A stretch of 64,000 nt of DNA from Paenibacillus castaneae (GTDB taxonomy: Bacteria; Bacillota; Bacilli; Paenibacillales; Paenibacillaceae). The stretch lies in NCBI RefSeq assembly GCF_002884445.1, contig NZ_KZ614144.1, forward strand, positions 5,899,920-5,963,919, read 5' to 3'. The translations under genes and the position numbers were made by a program. This document shows, one piece after another, positions 36,075-44,051 of the stretch; the first letter of the stretch is position 1, and the number at the start of each line of letters is the position of its first letter. Under the pieces are notes generated by a model. The model saw only the letters and a list, made by a program, of their open reading frames with translations. It did not search any database and was not told the origin of the DNA.

Positions 36075-37529
36075 TCATTTAATATCCCATTTTTTAAAGG
36101 ATACCATAGAACAACTGCCTTTGGCATAAGCTTGGATGCCTAACGATTGCGGACCTGGGTATATCCGTCCGGTCATTACTTTTTTGCCGCCTTGGATGAA
36201 GATTTCTACGGATGATCTGTCTACGAATATTTGAAGCTTGAGAAGACCTTCATTCAGTTCAACCTTCGTTCTACGCTCTCCGCCTAGGCCAATGCCAGCC
36301 TTGTCGCGGTTAAAGCGCAATAAGCCATCCGATGGACGATAACTGATGACAGTAGCTTCTTCTCCATGAACGCGCAGGTTTAAGCCGAATTCCTCCGCTT
36401 CGTCTGCCCGGAATACAACTTCAAGCTCATAGCAATCGCCATCGGTTTCTATTTCCTGCATTCCATTCAGCAGGATATCGGACTGCTCATAGCCATTTCG
36501 GCGATAGGCTTTCATTTCATCTATTGGCTTAAACCATAGCTCGTTGCCTTGCAGAACAATTTCGCGCGGCATCGTCATCGCCCCAGCCCAATAGTGCCCA
36601 AGCTGCGTCGGGATTTCCGTTTCCCATGTTTCCATCCACGCCATGACAATGCGTCTGCCTTTGTCATCTATGGTTGTTTGCGGAGCATAGAAATCAAAAC
36701 CATAATCTACCGGCTCATATCGATCATATTGAAATTTACCTAACGCGGTATCCAGATGACCGATCATATAGGTCGTAGAGTGGAGATTTTGATAATCTTC
36801 TCCTTGTGCTGGCATCCTCTGCGGCGACATAATGAGCACGTCGCGTCCTTCCAGCTCAAAGAGGTCCGGACACTCCCAATTGTCGCCCAGTTTTCCGTCA
36901 CTGCGTGCTATTTCGCCAACGAAGCTCCAGCTGATCAGATCATTTGAGCGGTAAAGCAGTATAAGTCCGCTGCCTTGACCGTCATTTGAACCTAATACAA
37001 TATAATAGACCCCATCGCGTTCGAATACTTTAGGATCACGGAAATCCTTCTGGCTTAAGCCTGCCGGGATTTGCTCGGGCCCGATGACTGGATTGCAAGC
37101 AAGCTTCTCGAAGCGAATCCCGTCCTCCGATACAGCAATATTTTGGTTTTGGCTGTAATCATGATTCATATCCGGACCTGTCACCAGATGCCCGGTATAC
37201 ATGACATAGAGCTTGCCATCACGCTCAATGGCGCTGCCGGAAAAGCAGCCGTCACGATCATACTGTTGGTCCGGAGCAAGGGATACCGGCAAATGCTTCC
37301 ACTCTATTAAATCATGGCTAACCGCATGCCCCCAGTGCATTGGACCCCATACGGGCTGATAAGGGTAATGCTGATAAAATAGGTGATATTCCCCGTTGTA
37401 ATAAATGAAGCCGTTCGGATCGTTCATCCAGCCAAAATCGCTCATAAGATGATAGCGAAGCCGGTATTGCTCGTTTAGCAAATATTTACGTTCCGCTATA
37501 AATTTATCTGCATTTTCCCGTGTATACAA
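36075..37529 (-). CDS. Glycoside hydrolase family 32, intracellular sucrose (or fructan) hydrolase
   Basis: 484 residues without a signal peptide, so it works on imported sugar in the cytoplasm. GH32 catalytic triad: nucleophile Asp37 in WMNDPNG, transition-state RDP (164-166) and acid/base Glu219 in NWECPD. A five-bladed propeller and C-terminal beta-sandwich are implied by length and by the ending with FVDRSSVEIFIQGG. Because uptake is by an ABC transporter rather than a PTS, the substrate is probably free sucrose or a short fructo-oligosaccharide rather than sucrose-6-phosphate. The TTG 37529 start has only a distant AAGGGTTGG, so the exact N-terminus is uncertain. Confidence 0.9.
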   Translation of the reverse strand: MYTRENADKFIAERKYLLNEQYRLRYHLMSDFGWMNDPNGFIYYNGEYHLFYQHYPYQPVWGPMHWGHAVSHDLIEWKHLPVSLAPDQQYDRDGCFSGSAIERDGKLYVMYTGHLVTGPDMNHDYSQNQNIAVSEDGIRFEKLACNPVIGPEQIPAGLSQKDFRDPKVFERDGVYYIVLGSNDGQGSGLILLYRSNDLISWSFVGEIARSDGKLGDNWECPDLFELEGRDVLIMSPQRMPAQGEDYQNLHSTTYMIGHLDTALGKFQYDRYEPVDYGFDFYAPQTTIDDKGRRIVMAWMETWETEIPTQLGHYWAGAMTMPREIVLQGNELWFKPIDEMKAYRRNGYEQSDILLNGMQEIETDGDCYELEVVFRADEAEEFGLNLRVHGEEATVISYRPSDGLLRFNRDKAGIGLGGERRTKVELNEGLLKLQIFVDRSSVEIFIQGGKKVMTGRIYPGPQSLGIQAYAKGSCSMVSFKKWDIK

Positions 37530-37553
37530 AATAAAGCATCCAACCCTTACTTG

Positions 37554-38381
37554 TTATTTAATTGAGCCTTGCATAACTCCCTGAATAATATATTTTTGCG
37601 CGAATAAGTACACGATTAATACAGGCAGTATGGTTAGCATCAGGCCGGCCATTAACGGGCCATAATCTACTGAGTACGTACCAAAGAAATAAAAGGTCGA
37701 CAGCGGCAATGTCCTCTCGCTCGGTGCAATCAGCACTAAGGAAGGCAGGAGGAAGTCATTCCAAATCCATAACACATTCAATATAGCAATCGTAACTGTA
37801 GTCGGAGCAAGTACTGGAAATACGATACGGAAAAAGGTCTGAGTTCTCGTGCAGCCATCAATAAGCGCAGCTTCTTCCAATTCAGCAGGAATACTCTTTA
37901 CAAATCCATGATAGATAAATACGGCCAACGGGCTGCCAAATCCGATATACATATAAATGAGGGCCCATTTGCTATTTAGAAAGCCGATGGAGCCATATAT
38001 TTTCACGAGAGGAATCATAATGGCCTGGAACGGAATAATCATTGCCGCAACCATCAGGAAAAATGTATATTGGTTAAATTTAGTTTGATTTCGAACGAAA
38101 TAATGGGCCGTCATAGCCGCTAGAAGTGAAATAATCAATACGCTAAGTACCGTAATTGTAATTGAATTTGTAAATGCTGAAACGTAATCCATTTTGTCGA
38201 ATGCATTGATGTAATTGCTGAAGTTTAAATGGTCTGGCAATGAGAGTGGGCTTGAAGTAATTGCTTTGTTCTCTTTAAACGAATTGACCAGAAGCATCAG
38301 AAACGGAAATATAAACAGCAATAAACAGATACAGAGGAGGATGGATTTGGTCCATACTGCTGATGAATTTCTATTTCTCAT
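37554..38381 (-). CDS. Sugar ABC transporter permease (MalG-like)
   Basis: 275 residues, six membrane segments. The EAA loop that docks the ATPase reads EEAALIDGCTRTQTFFRIVFP. The ending AQKYIIQGVMQGSIK is typical of carbohydrate-uptake (CUT1) permeases. The start is ATG 38381 within the stop region of the partner permease; GTG 38384 is an alternative, and GGAGG lies 7-10 nt upstream. No ATPase is encoded in the operon; such systems usually share an MsmX/MsmK-type ATPase from elsewhere. Confidence 0.92.
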   Translation of the reverse strand: MRNRNSSAVWTKSILLCICLLLFIFPFLMLLVNSFKENKAITSSPLSLPDHLNFSNYINAFDKMDYVSAFTNSITITVLSVLIISLLAAMTAHYFVRNQTKFNQYTFFLMVAAMIIPFQAIMIPLVKIYGSIGFLNSKWALIYMYIGFGSPLAVFIYHGFVKSIPAELEEAALIDGCTRTQTFFRIVFPVLAPTTVTIAILNVLWIWNDFLLPSLVLIAPSERTLPLSTFYFFGTYSVDYGPLMAGLMLTILPVLIVYLFAQKYIIQGVMQGSIK

Positions 38382-39265
38382 CACGCCTCAACCTCCAACT
38401 TCTTGCTAAAATAGACTTGTGCTATTGTAATCGTAGCAACAAGCAGGAATAATACAAATGCTTCCGCTTGGCCTACTCCGTAATCCCTCGATAGAAAAGC
38501 CTTCTCATATACATGCATGGATACCATCTCTGTACTCTTGAACGGACCGCCTTTGGTCAAGGAAATGTTCAAATCATATACCATGAAGCATCTTTGCAGC
38601 GACAAGAAAATACAAACAATAAAGGATGGGACCATGAGCGGTAAAGTCATTTTACGCATTTTGGTCCATAAGCTAGCGCCATCAATACTAGCCGCCTCCA
38701 AAATATCCTTTGGCACGTTCATCAATCCTGCTACATAGATAACCATCATATAGCCTGCATATTGCCATACGGTAACAATAATCATCGCCCAAAATGCTTT
38801 AGTGGGATCTGCCAGCCAAGAATTGCTGAACAGTGGAATACTCATTTCTTTCCCAACAAACACGATTACATTAGAGAAAATGAATTGCCACACAAAGCCA
38901 AGCACAATTCCGCCGACAAGGTTCGGAATGAAAAAGCCCGCTCTGAATATGCTTTGACCCTTCAAGCCACTTGTTAAAATATAGGCTAGCAGGAAAGCAA
39001 CAATATTAATAAGCACAACGGAAATAAAAACGTATTCCAATGTAAGAAGGAATGTTTTCCAGAACACGGTGTCCTTAAATACAGATAAGTAGTTGTCAAA
39101 GCCGACCATGCTGCTTGATGTCGATATTCCGTCCCAGTTCGTAAAGGTCAAGTATATGCCATATAGGAAAGGAATAATCATTACGGCAAGAAACGCAAAC
39201 AAAGTAGGTCCGGTAAACAGCAGCCGCAGTCGCAAACGATTCCACAGCCCTTTTTCCGTTATCAT
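38381..39265 (-). CDS. Sugar ABC transporter permease (MalF-like)
   Basis: 294 residues from ATG 39265, with GAGGG 7 nt upstream; the in-frame ATG 39280 precedes that site. Six membrane segments; EAA loop EAASIDGASLWTKMRKMTLP. A typical first CUT1 permease, with LLFTGPTLFAFLAVMIIPFLYGIYLTFTNWDG at its N-terminus. It pairs with the MalG-like gene, with which it overlaps. A hairpin stands between it and the binding-protein gene. Confidence 0.92.
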   Translation of the reverse strand: MITEKGLWNRLRLRLLFTGPTLFAFLAVMIIPFLYGIYLTFTNWDGISTSSSMVGFDNYLSVFKDTVFWKTFLLTLEYVFISVVLINIVAFLLAYILTSGLKGQSIFRAGFFIPNLVGGIVLGFVWQFIFSNVIVFVGKEMSIPLFSNSWLADPTKAFWAMIIVTVWQYAGYMMVIYVAGLMNVPKDILEAASIDGASLWTKMRKMTLPLMVPSFIVCIFLSLQRCFMVYDLNISLTKGGPFKSTEMVSMHVYEKAFLSRDYGVGQAEAFVLFLLVATITIAQVYFSKKLEVEA

Positions 39266-39322
39266 GATGATCCCTCGCATTCATACTTGGTTTATGTGAA
39301 GAATAGGCTAACAAGATTAAAC

Positions 39323-39353
39323 GGCTTACCCCATCATTTCTACGGGGTAAGCC
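39323..39353 (-). terminator. Intercistronic hairpin between binding protein and permeases
   Basis: GGCTTACCCC (39323-39332) pairs with GGGGTAAGCC (39344-39353). It has no proper T run. Such hairpins commonly protect or attenuate message after a binding-protein gene, giving more binding protein than permease. Confidence 0.65.
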
Positions 39354-39372
39354 AATGTCCAGCAATAAATAA

Positions 39373-40674
39373 TTACTTAACCGTTTTCCAATATTCTTGG
39401 ATTTCTTTCGTCAGTACTGCACGGTCACCTGCGCCGGCCAAATATTTCTGCATCGAAGCTCCAATTTTAGCCCAGTGATCAGCAGGCAGCGTACTCATGG
39501 AATCCTCTGTTTTGCCGTTCGCTATATATTCGGAAATCGACTTCGCAAGCGGGTCCTTCGCCTCAAGCGTAATATTTTTGAATGCTGGAATAATATTCGC
39601 TTTGTTTACTAGGAAGTCTTGACCCTTCTCGCTATAAACCATCCACTCCAAAAACTTTTTGCCAGCCGCTTGCTGCTCAGCTGTATTTTTTTCCTTATCA
39701 AGCACTAAGCGCTTGGATACCGCTGAAGAAATTTGCGTATTGCCAAAGTCAGATGGATTGTTGCTTATTGGTACAGGCAGGAAGCCGTATTGGCCGTTCG
39801 CTGTATCAAAGCTGCTTATTTGCGGCCAAGCCCAGTTTCCTTGGAACCAAATGCCTACTTCACCTTTGCCAAGCACTTCCGGTCCACGCTCATATGTTCC
39901 AGACAATGGCGATGCTTTATCAATATTGTATTTAGTCATTACATCAAATGTATCAAGCAAGCCGTTAAACACATTGTTGCTGGCTAGATCTACTGTTCCG
40001 GCTTTCAAATAGTTCACGAATTTTGCAACTGCCTCTGTATCTGCAGATTGACCTGCGTAAGCAAGCGGCAAATAATGAGCACCTAGAGACCAGTCCATCG
40101 GCGAAATGATCAATGGAGCTTTTCCTGATGCCTCAATTTTTTGGAATAATTGCTCAAGCGCATTCGTCGTGTTAATCGAAGCCGGATCGAATGTTCCGCC
40201 TACCGCTTGATCCACTACTGCCTTGTTATAAATAAATCCATAGCCTTCAATTGCAAGCGGAAATGCGTAGTTTTTACCATCAAATGTAGTCAAAGCCGTG
40301 CTGCGGTCAACCGTGTCCGCCATCCATTTCTCGCCGCTAAGATCCAGCACACGATCCTTAAATTTCTCAACATCTCCTGTATCCAGCATCGTAATGGTAG
40401 CCGGATTGCCGGATGCATAAAGGGCTGACGCTTTCTCGAATGGAGATTGTCCGCTAGGGACCGGTATGATTTCAACAGTAATGTTAGGATTATCTTCTTT
40501 AAATGCTTTCGCTGCATCTTCCAGCTGTGACTGAATTTCACCCTTTGAATTAAGAAGCGTAATCTTGACTGCCGCCTCCTTATCAGACCCGCCAGACTTA
40601 TTGCCACATGCCGCTACAATCATAACTACCATAAGCATTAATGCAATTGCTTGAATCCACTTTAAAGATTTCAT
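39373..40674 (-). CDS. Sugar ABC transporter substrate-binding lipoprotein
   Basis: 433 residues. Lipoprotein signal peptide with lipobox V-A-A-C (Cys23), then a short Gly/Ser/Asp-rich linker and an extracellular-solute-binding (family 1) domain: VKITLLNSKGEIQSQLEDAA, FPLAIEGYGFIYNK, GEVGIWFQGNWAWP. It captures the sugar outside the membrane for the two permeases. First structural gene of the operon, behind a strong promoter with two LacI-type operators and a cre-like site. The sugar is inferred as sucrose or a fructo-oligosaccharide from the GH32 and fructokinase genes. Confidence 0.92.
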   Translation of the reverse strand: MKSLKWIQAIALMLMVVMIVAACGNKSGGSDKEAAVKITLLNSKGEIQSQLEDAAKAFKEDNPNITVEIIPVPSGQSPFEKASALYASGNPATITMLDTGDVEKFKDRVLDLSGEKWMADTVDRSTALTTFDGKNYAFPLAIEGYGFIYNKAVVDQAVGGTFDPASINTTNALEQLFQKIEASGKAPLIISPMDWSLGAHYLPLAYAGQSADTEAVAKFVNYLKAGTVDLASNNVFNGLLDTFDVMTKYNIDKASPLSGTYERGPEVLGKGEVGIWFQGNWAWPQISSFDTANGQYGFLPVPISNNPSDFGNTQISSAVSKRLVLDKEKNTAEQQAAGKKFLEWMVYSEKGQDFLVNKANIIPAFKNITLEAKDPLAKSISEYIANGKTEDSMSTLPADHWAKIGASMQKYLAGAGDRAVLTKEIQEYWKTVK

Positions 40675-40720
40675 TTCACAACCCCCGTTTATTGAGATGC
40701 ATATACGGCTTATCGATCGT

Positions 40721-40735
40721 ATAAACCGCTTTCAT
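40721..40735 (-). promoter_or_regulatory. cre-like site at the sucrose promoter
   Basis: Minus strand ATGAAAGCGGTTTAT matches the CcpA consensus WTGNAANCGNWNNCW at all but one fixed position. It lies about 5 nt downstream of the -10 element and spans the likely start site, suggesting catabolite repression. Confidence 0.65.
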
Positions 40736-40740
40736 ATCGT

Positions 40741-40770
40741 ATTATAATAGGGGGCTATGTTATATGTCAA
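40741..40770 (-). promoter_or_regulatory. Sigma-A promoter of the sucrose operon
   Basis: Minus strand: perfect TTGACA (40765-40770), 18-nt spacer, perfect TATAAT (40741-40746). The -35 element lies inside the first operator. Confidence 0.85.
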
Positions 40771-40797
40771 TCGTTTGACATGTCAATGGTTTAACAT
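40764..40797 (-). promoter_or_regulatory. Two overlapping LacI-type operators
   Basis: ATGTCAATCGTTTGACAT (40764-40781) is a palindrome with 7-bp arms and the LacI-family core AAnCGnTT. ATGTCAATGGTTTAACAT (40780-40797) is a near copy, 16 bp away centre to centre. They cover the -35 box, so the adjacent LacI-type regulator probably represses here. Confidence 0.8.
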
Positions 40798-40802
40798 ATT
40801 TT

Positions 40803-40842
40803 AAAAAAATAAAAAATCCCTTGCTGCTTATGGGATTTTTCC
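40803..40842 (-). terminator. Terminator of the LacI-type regulator gene
   Basis: AAAAATCCC (40812-40820) pairs with GGGATTTTT (40832-40840); on the minus strand the hairpin is followed by TTTTTTATTTTTTT. Confidence 0.9.
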
Positions 40843-40851
40843 TTATTACTG

Positions 40852-41829
40852 CTATGTAGTTGCCCGTTCAATTAGCGACACCGGTAAAATATTGTCGACC
40901 TCGAATGGTTCAGCATTCATTTGCTTCATAATTAAATCAAACGCCATTTGTCCAATTTGCTTTATCGGCTGCTTAATCGTCGTAATCTCCGGCATCATCC
41001 ACCTGGCCGCATTAACATCATCATATCCAATAATTTTTACATCATCTGGAATACGTCTGCCGGCTGCTGTGCATGCCTTTACTGCATAGCCGGCAATAAT
41101 GTCACTTGTTGCGAATATGCCATCGATATCCGGATGCTCCTCAAGCAGCCTTTGCATGATTAGCTCATACTGCTCCTGATCAAACACATTCATATCCGTC
41201 TGAATAATAATACTTTCTACACCCTTATCGCTCATGACAGCTTGAAAGGCATCCGTTCTGCGGTTCGAAAGCATTCGCAGTCCTAAATTCCCGCATATAT
41301 GCGCAATTTTCGTACACCCCTTATGGATTAACATCTCAGCCGCAAGCTTTCCGCCCGCGTAATTATCAGAAGAGATGTACGGTATATCGCTGCTGATTTG
41401 GCGGTCAATCGTAACAATTGGTGAGCTTAGACTTTTATACTCCTCCACTTGCAACGTATGGCTGCCCATTATAATTCCATCGACACGGTTCCGCTTAAGC
41501 ATCTCAATGTAGTCTTTTTCCTTAACCGGATCCATTTGCGAATTGCATAACAGCATTTTGAAGCCCTGCTCATATGCATAGTTTTCCACATAATTCGTAA
41601 GCTCGCTGAAAAAAGGATGGGATACGTTCGGTATGATCAATCCGATTACGTTGGATTGCTTTCTCAGAAGAGAGCGAGCAATTTCATTCGGCTGATAATT
41701 AAGCTCCTCCATCGTCTTGTAAACTTTGGCCCTTGTTGCCTCGCTAATATAGCCGCGATTATTTAAAACACGGGAAACGGTCGTTACAGACACGTTTGCT
41801 ATTTTTGCCACATCATGTATCGTTGCCAT
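40852..41829 (-). CDS. LacI-family transcriptional regulator of the sucrose operon
   Basis: 325 residues from ATG 41829 (GGGGCGG upstream); the frame is open to 41895 without family sequence. N-terminal helix-turn-helix TIHDVAKIANVSVTTVSRVLNN with the YQPNEIARSL hinge, then a periplasmic-binding-protein-like effector domain (NVIGLIIPNVSHPFF, VDGIIMGSH, DGIFATSDIIAGYAV, IIGYDDVNAARWMMPEITTI). It lies just upstream of the operon it probably controls, with its own terminator in between. The matching operators are at 40764-40797. The effector is likely a sugar or sugar phosphate. Confidence 0.9.
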   Translation of the reverse strand: MATIHDVAKIANVSVTTVSRVLNNRGYISEATRAKVYKTMEELNYQPNEIARSLLRKQSNVIGLIIPNVSHPFFSELTNYVENYAYEQGFKMLLCNSQMDPVKEKDYIEMLKRNRVDGIIMGSHTLQVEEYKSLSSPIVTIDRQISSDIPYISSDNYAGGKLAAEMLIHKGCTKIAHICGNLGLRMLSNRRTDAFQAVMSDKGVESIIIQTDMNVFDQEQYELIMQRLLEEHPDIDGIFATSDIIAGYAVKACTAAGRRIPDDVKIIGYDDVNAARWMMPEITTIKQPIKQIGQMAFDLIMKQMNAEPFEVDNILPVSLIERATT

Positions 41830-41915
41830 GGCCGCCCCTTTGCATCTTGCTATGTTTCCAACTATTATAACGAAATCAAACATTAAATCATACATGCTCT
41901 ACCATTTAGAATAAA

Positions 41916-41965
41916 AAGAAGCTGTATCCGACAAGCGCTAAGCGGCTTATTGGATACAGCTTCTT
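41916..41965 (-). terminator. Terminator of murA
   Basis: AAGAAGCTGTATCC (41916-41929) pairs with GGATACAGCTTCTT (41952-41965); on the minus strand TTTTTATTCT follows. Confidence 0.9.
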
Positions 41966-41982
41966 AATTCATTTATTAGCAA

Positions 41983-43434
41983 TTACGCCCATGTCGGCTG
42001 TATTTTGAGCACAACCTCTTTCTCACGCTTGTAGGTTGCAGTTGATTCATTCTCGGAAGCTGCTGCTGCGGATATCGCTACTACAGAAGCGATATCCCGT
42101 GAGTTATGCTCCGTACGCGACGAAGAATTCTTGCTTGGTGCAGTCGAAGATGCTGTGACAGCAGCGTTCTCATCCGTAAGCTCAACACGACGAATGTCGG
42201 CACCAAGTGCGGCGAGCTTGCCCGTAATATTCACATATCCACGATCTACATGATGCAATCCGGTTACTTCTGTCTCGCCGTCAGCCCGTAGAGCCGCACA
42301 AATAAGTGCTGCTCCTGCCCGCAGATCAGTTGCGCAAACCTTAGCTCCTGTTAGCGGCACTCCGCCGCTGACGATTGCAGTACGTCCGTCAACCTTGATC
42401 TGAGCATTCATCTTCTGGAACTCTTCAACATGCATAAAACGATTCTCGAATACCGTTTCTGTAACGACACTAGTGCCTTCAGAAACAAGCAATAACGCCA
42501 TCATTTGCGATTGCATATCTGTTGGAAAACCCGGATGCGGCAGCGTTTTGACATCAACTGATTTCAATACGCCGCTTGACTGTACGCGAACACCGTTATC
42601 GCCTTCCGAAATTTCTACGCCCATTTCCTGCAGCTTTGAAATAACGGGAGTCAGATGATCGGCAATAGCTCCTTCAACAAAAACGTCTCCGCCTGTAATA
42701 GCAGCAGCAATCATATACGTTCCTGCCTCAACTCGGTCAGGAATTACATTATGCACTGCGCCATGCATGCGTTCTACGCCTTCGATTCGAATGAGACCCG
42801 TGCCTGCGCCGCGAACTTTACCACCCATTGCATTAATATAGTTAGCCAAATCAACAATTTCCGGTTCTTTGGCCGCATTCTCAAGAATAGTCGTTCCTTC
42901 TGCTAAAGCAGCAGCCATCATAATGTTCTCCGTGGCGCCTACACTAGCCACATCGAGGTAAATTTTGGCCCCTTTAAGACGTGTCTTCGTTCTTGCTTCG
43001 ATAAAGCCTTGGCCTAATGTAATCTCAGCGCCCATGGCCTCAAAGCCCTTCAAATGCTGGTCAATTGGACGCGTGCCAATTGCACAGCCTCCAGGAAGTG
43101 ATATCCGAACCTTGCCTATACGCCCCAGAAGAGGTCCCATGACAAGGAAGGCTGCCCGCATTTTACGAATTAATTCATAGGGGGCTTCGAACGACGTAAT
43201 ATCCTGCGCTGATATGCGCATGGTTTCATTGTTATAAGTTAATTGTGCTCCTAAAGAGGCGAGCACTTTCTGGATCGTCATAACGTCGTCGAGGAGGGGT
43301 ACGTCATAGATGACGCTGTCTCCTTCTGTCGCCAATAATGAGGCCGCTAAAATGGGGAGTACTGCATTCTTTGCTCCGCTAACACGGACCGTTCCCGTCA
43401 AACGCTGGCCTCCGCGGACGATAATTTTGGTCAT
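41983..43434 (-). CDS. murA: UDP-N-acetylglucosamine 1-carboxyvinyltransferase MurA, with C-terminal extension
   Basis: Transfers enolpyruvate to UDP-GlcNAc, the first committed step of peptidoglycan synthesis. 483 residues from ATG 43434, with GGAGGG 9 nt upstream. The start IIVRGGQRLTGTVRVSGAKN holds the catalytic Lys-Asn, and the active-site Cys is in SLPGGCAIGTRPID. The enzyme core ends near residue 425, at GADIRRVEL, which is the usual family length. A Ser/Ala/Thr-rich tail of about 58 residues follows and ends in KREKEVVLKIQPTWA. I know no function for it. Its terminator and likely promoter indicate a single-gene unit. In Bacillus murAA is followed directly by spoIID. Confidence 0.95.
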   Translation of the reverse strand: MTKIIVRGGQRLTGTVRVSGAKNAVLPILAASLLATEGDSVIYDVPLLDDVMTIQKVLASLGAQLTYNNETMRISAQDITSFEAPYELIRKMRAAFLVMGPLLGRIGKVRISLPGGCAIGTRPIDQHLKGFEAMGAEITLGQGFIEARTKTRLKGAKIYLDVASVGATENIMMAAALAEGTTILENAAKEPEIVDLANYINAMGGKVRGAGTGLIRIEGVERMHGAVHNVIPDRVEAGTYMIAAAITGGDVFVEGAIADHLTPVISKLQEMGVEISEGDNGVRVQSSGVLKSVDVKTLPHPGFPTDMQSQMMALLLVSEGTSVVTETVFENRFMHVEEFQKMNAQIKVDGRTAIVSGGVPLTGAKVCATDLRAGAALICAALRADGETEVTGLHHVDRGYVNITGKLAALGADIRRVELTDENAAVTASSTAPSKNSSSRTEHNSRDIASVVAISAAAASENESTATYKREKEVVLKIQPTWA

Positions 43435-43732
43435 CTTTTGGTTCCCTCCGCGAACTGCAATTTCTATTTCCAAACCGTGAATATTTAGGAATTGAACATT
43501 TTACCCAACCCTCATCTTATCACTCCATAACATGAATCGACAAGCGTTAAATTCTTGCTTTTTTTTACAACCGTTTTCTTTCCAGTAAATGACTTTTTTC
43601 AATAAAATCAGACTTTTTTTGATCATAAAAATACGTTTACAACTCTTTAATAGGCCCAGATCATAACTATTCGTGAGCATGTTGGAATTTGAGTCCTCAT
43701 GTATTACCCATTGTTGACATATTTCGCTTTTG
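43435..43732. other. 298-bp intergenic region upstream of murA
   Basis: AT-rich with poly-A tracts on the minus strand. It holds the likely murA promoter (43514-43543). An open frame of 80 codons here has no ribosome binding site or family likeness. No ywmB-like gene, which is present at this place in B. subtilis. Confidence 0.6.
43514..43543 (-). promoter_or_regulatory. Candidate promoter of murA
   Basis: Minus strand: TTGTCG (43538-43543), 18-nt spacer, TAAGAT (43514-43519). Confidence 0.45.
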
Positions 43733-43999
43733 TTATTCGACAAAGCTTTTGAGCAATACGGTATAACCCCAATAATCCAAAAAAAACTTGGCCAATAAAT
43801 TGCCCATTATGATCGCGACAATGACCTGAAATACTCTTGCCTTCGGGCTTCGCGGGAATTTGAAAAAGGTTTCCCATTTCACCTCTTGCAGCACAAACCA
43901 AACAAATATAATACAAAGAATGACAATGATGATGGAAAACAGCCCTGTCATACCCGTATAGTTTTGTATATCCCTATAAAGCTCATTGTCGACGTCCAT
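43733..43999 (-). CDS. DUF1146 small membrane protein (YwzB-like)
   Basis: 88 residues with two membrane segments (about 19-38 and 57-75). The pattern WETFFKFPRSPKARVFQVIVAIIMGNLLAKFFLDY, held between the two helices, is that of the DUF1146/YwzB family. B. subtilis ywzB lies between atpC and murAA, and the murA neighbour is kept here. AAGGAGG precedes ATG 43999. Function unknown. Confidence 0.85.
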   Translation of the reverse strand: MDVDNELYRDIQNYTGMTGLFSIIIVILCIIFVWFVLQEVKWETFFKFPRSPKARVFQVIVAIIMGNLLAKFFLDYWGYTVLLKSFVE

Positions 44000-44051
44000 G
44001 AATCCTCCTTGAAATGACTAAACTAAACTTATTGAAATGAATTTAATGAAT

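Noticed and set aside
43501..43743. 80-codon minus-strand open frame between murA and the DUF1146 gene
   Set aside because: TTG start without a ribosome binding site, odd composition and it covers the likely murA promoter.
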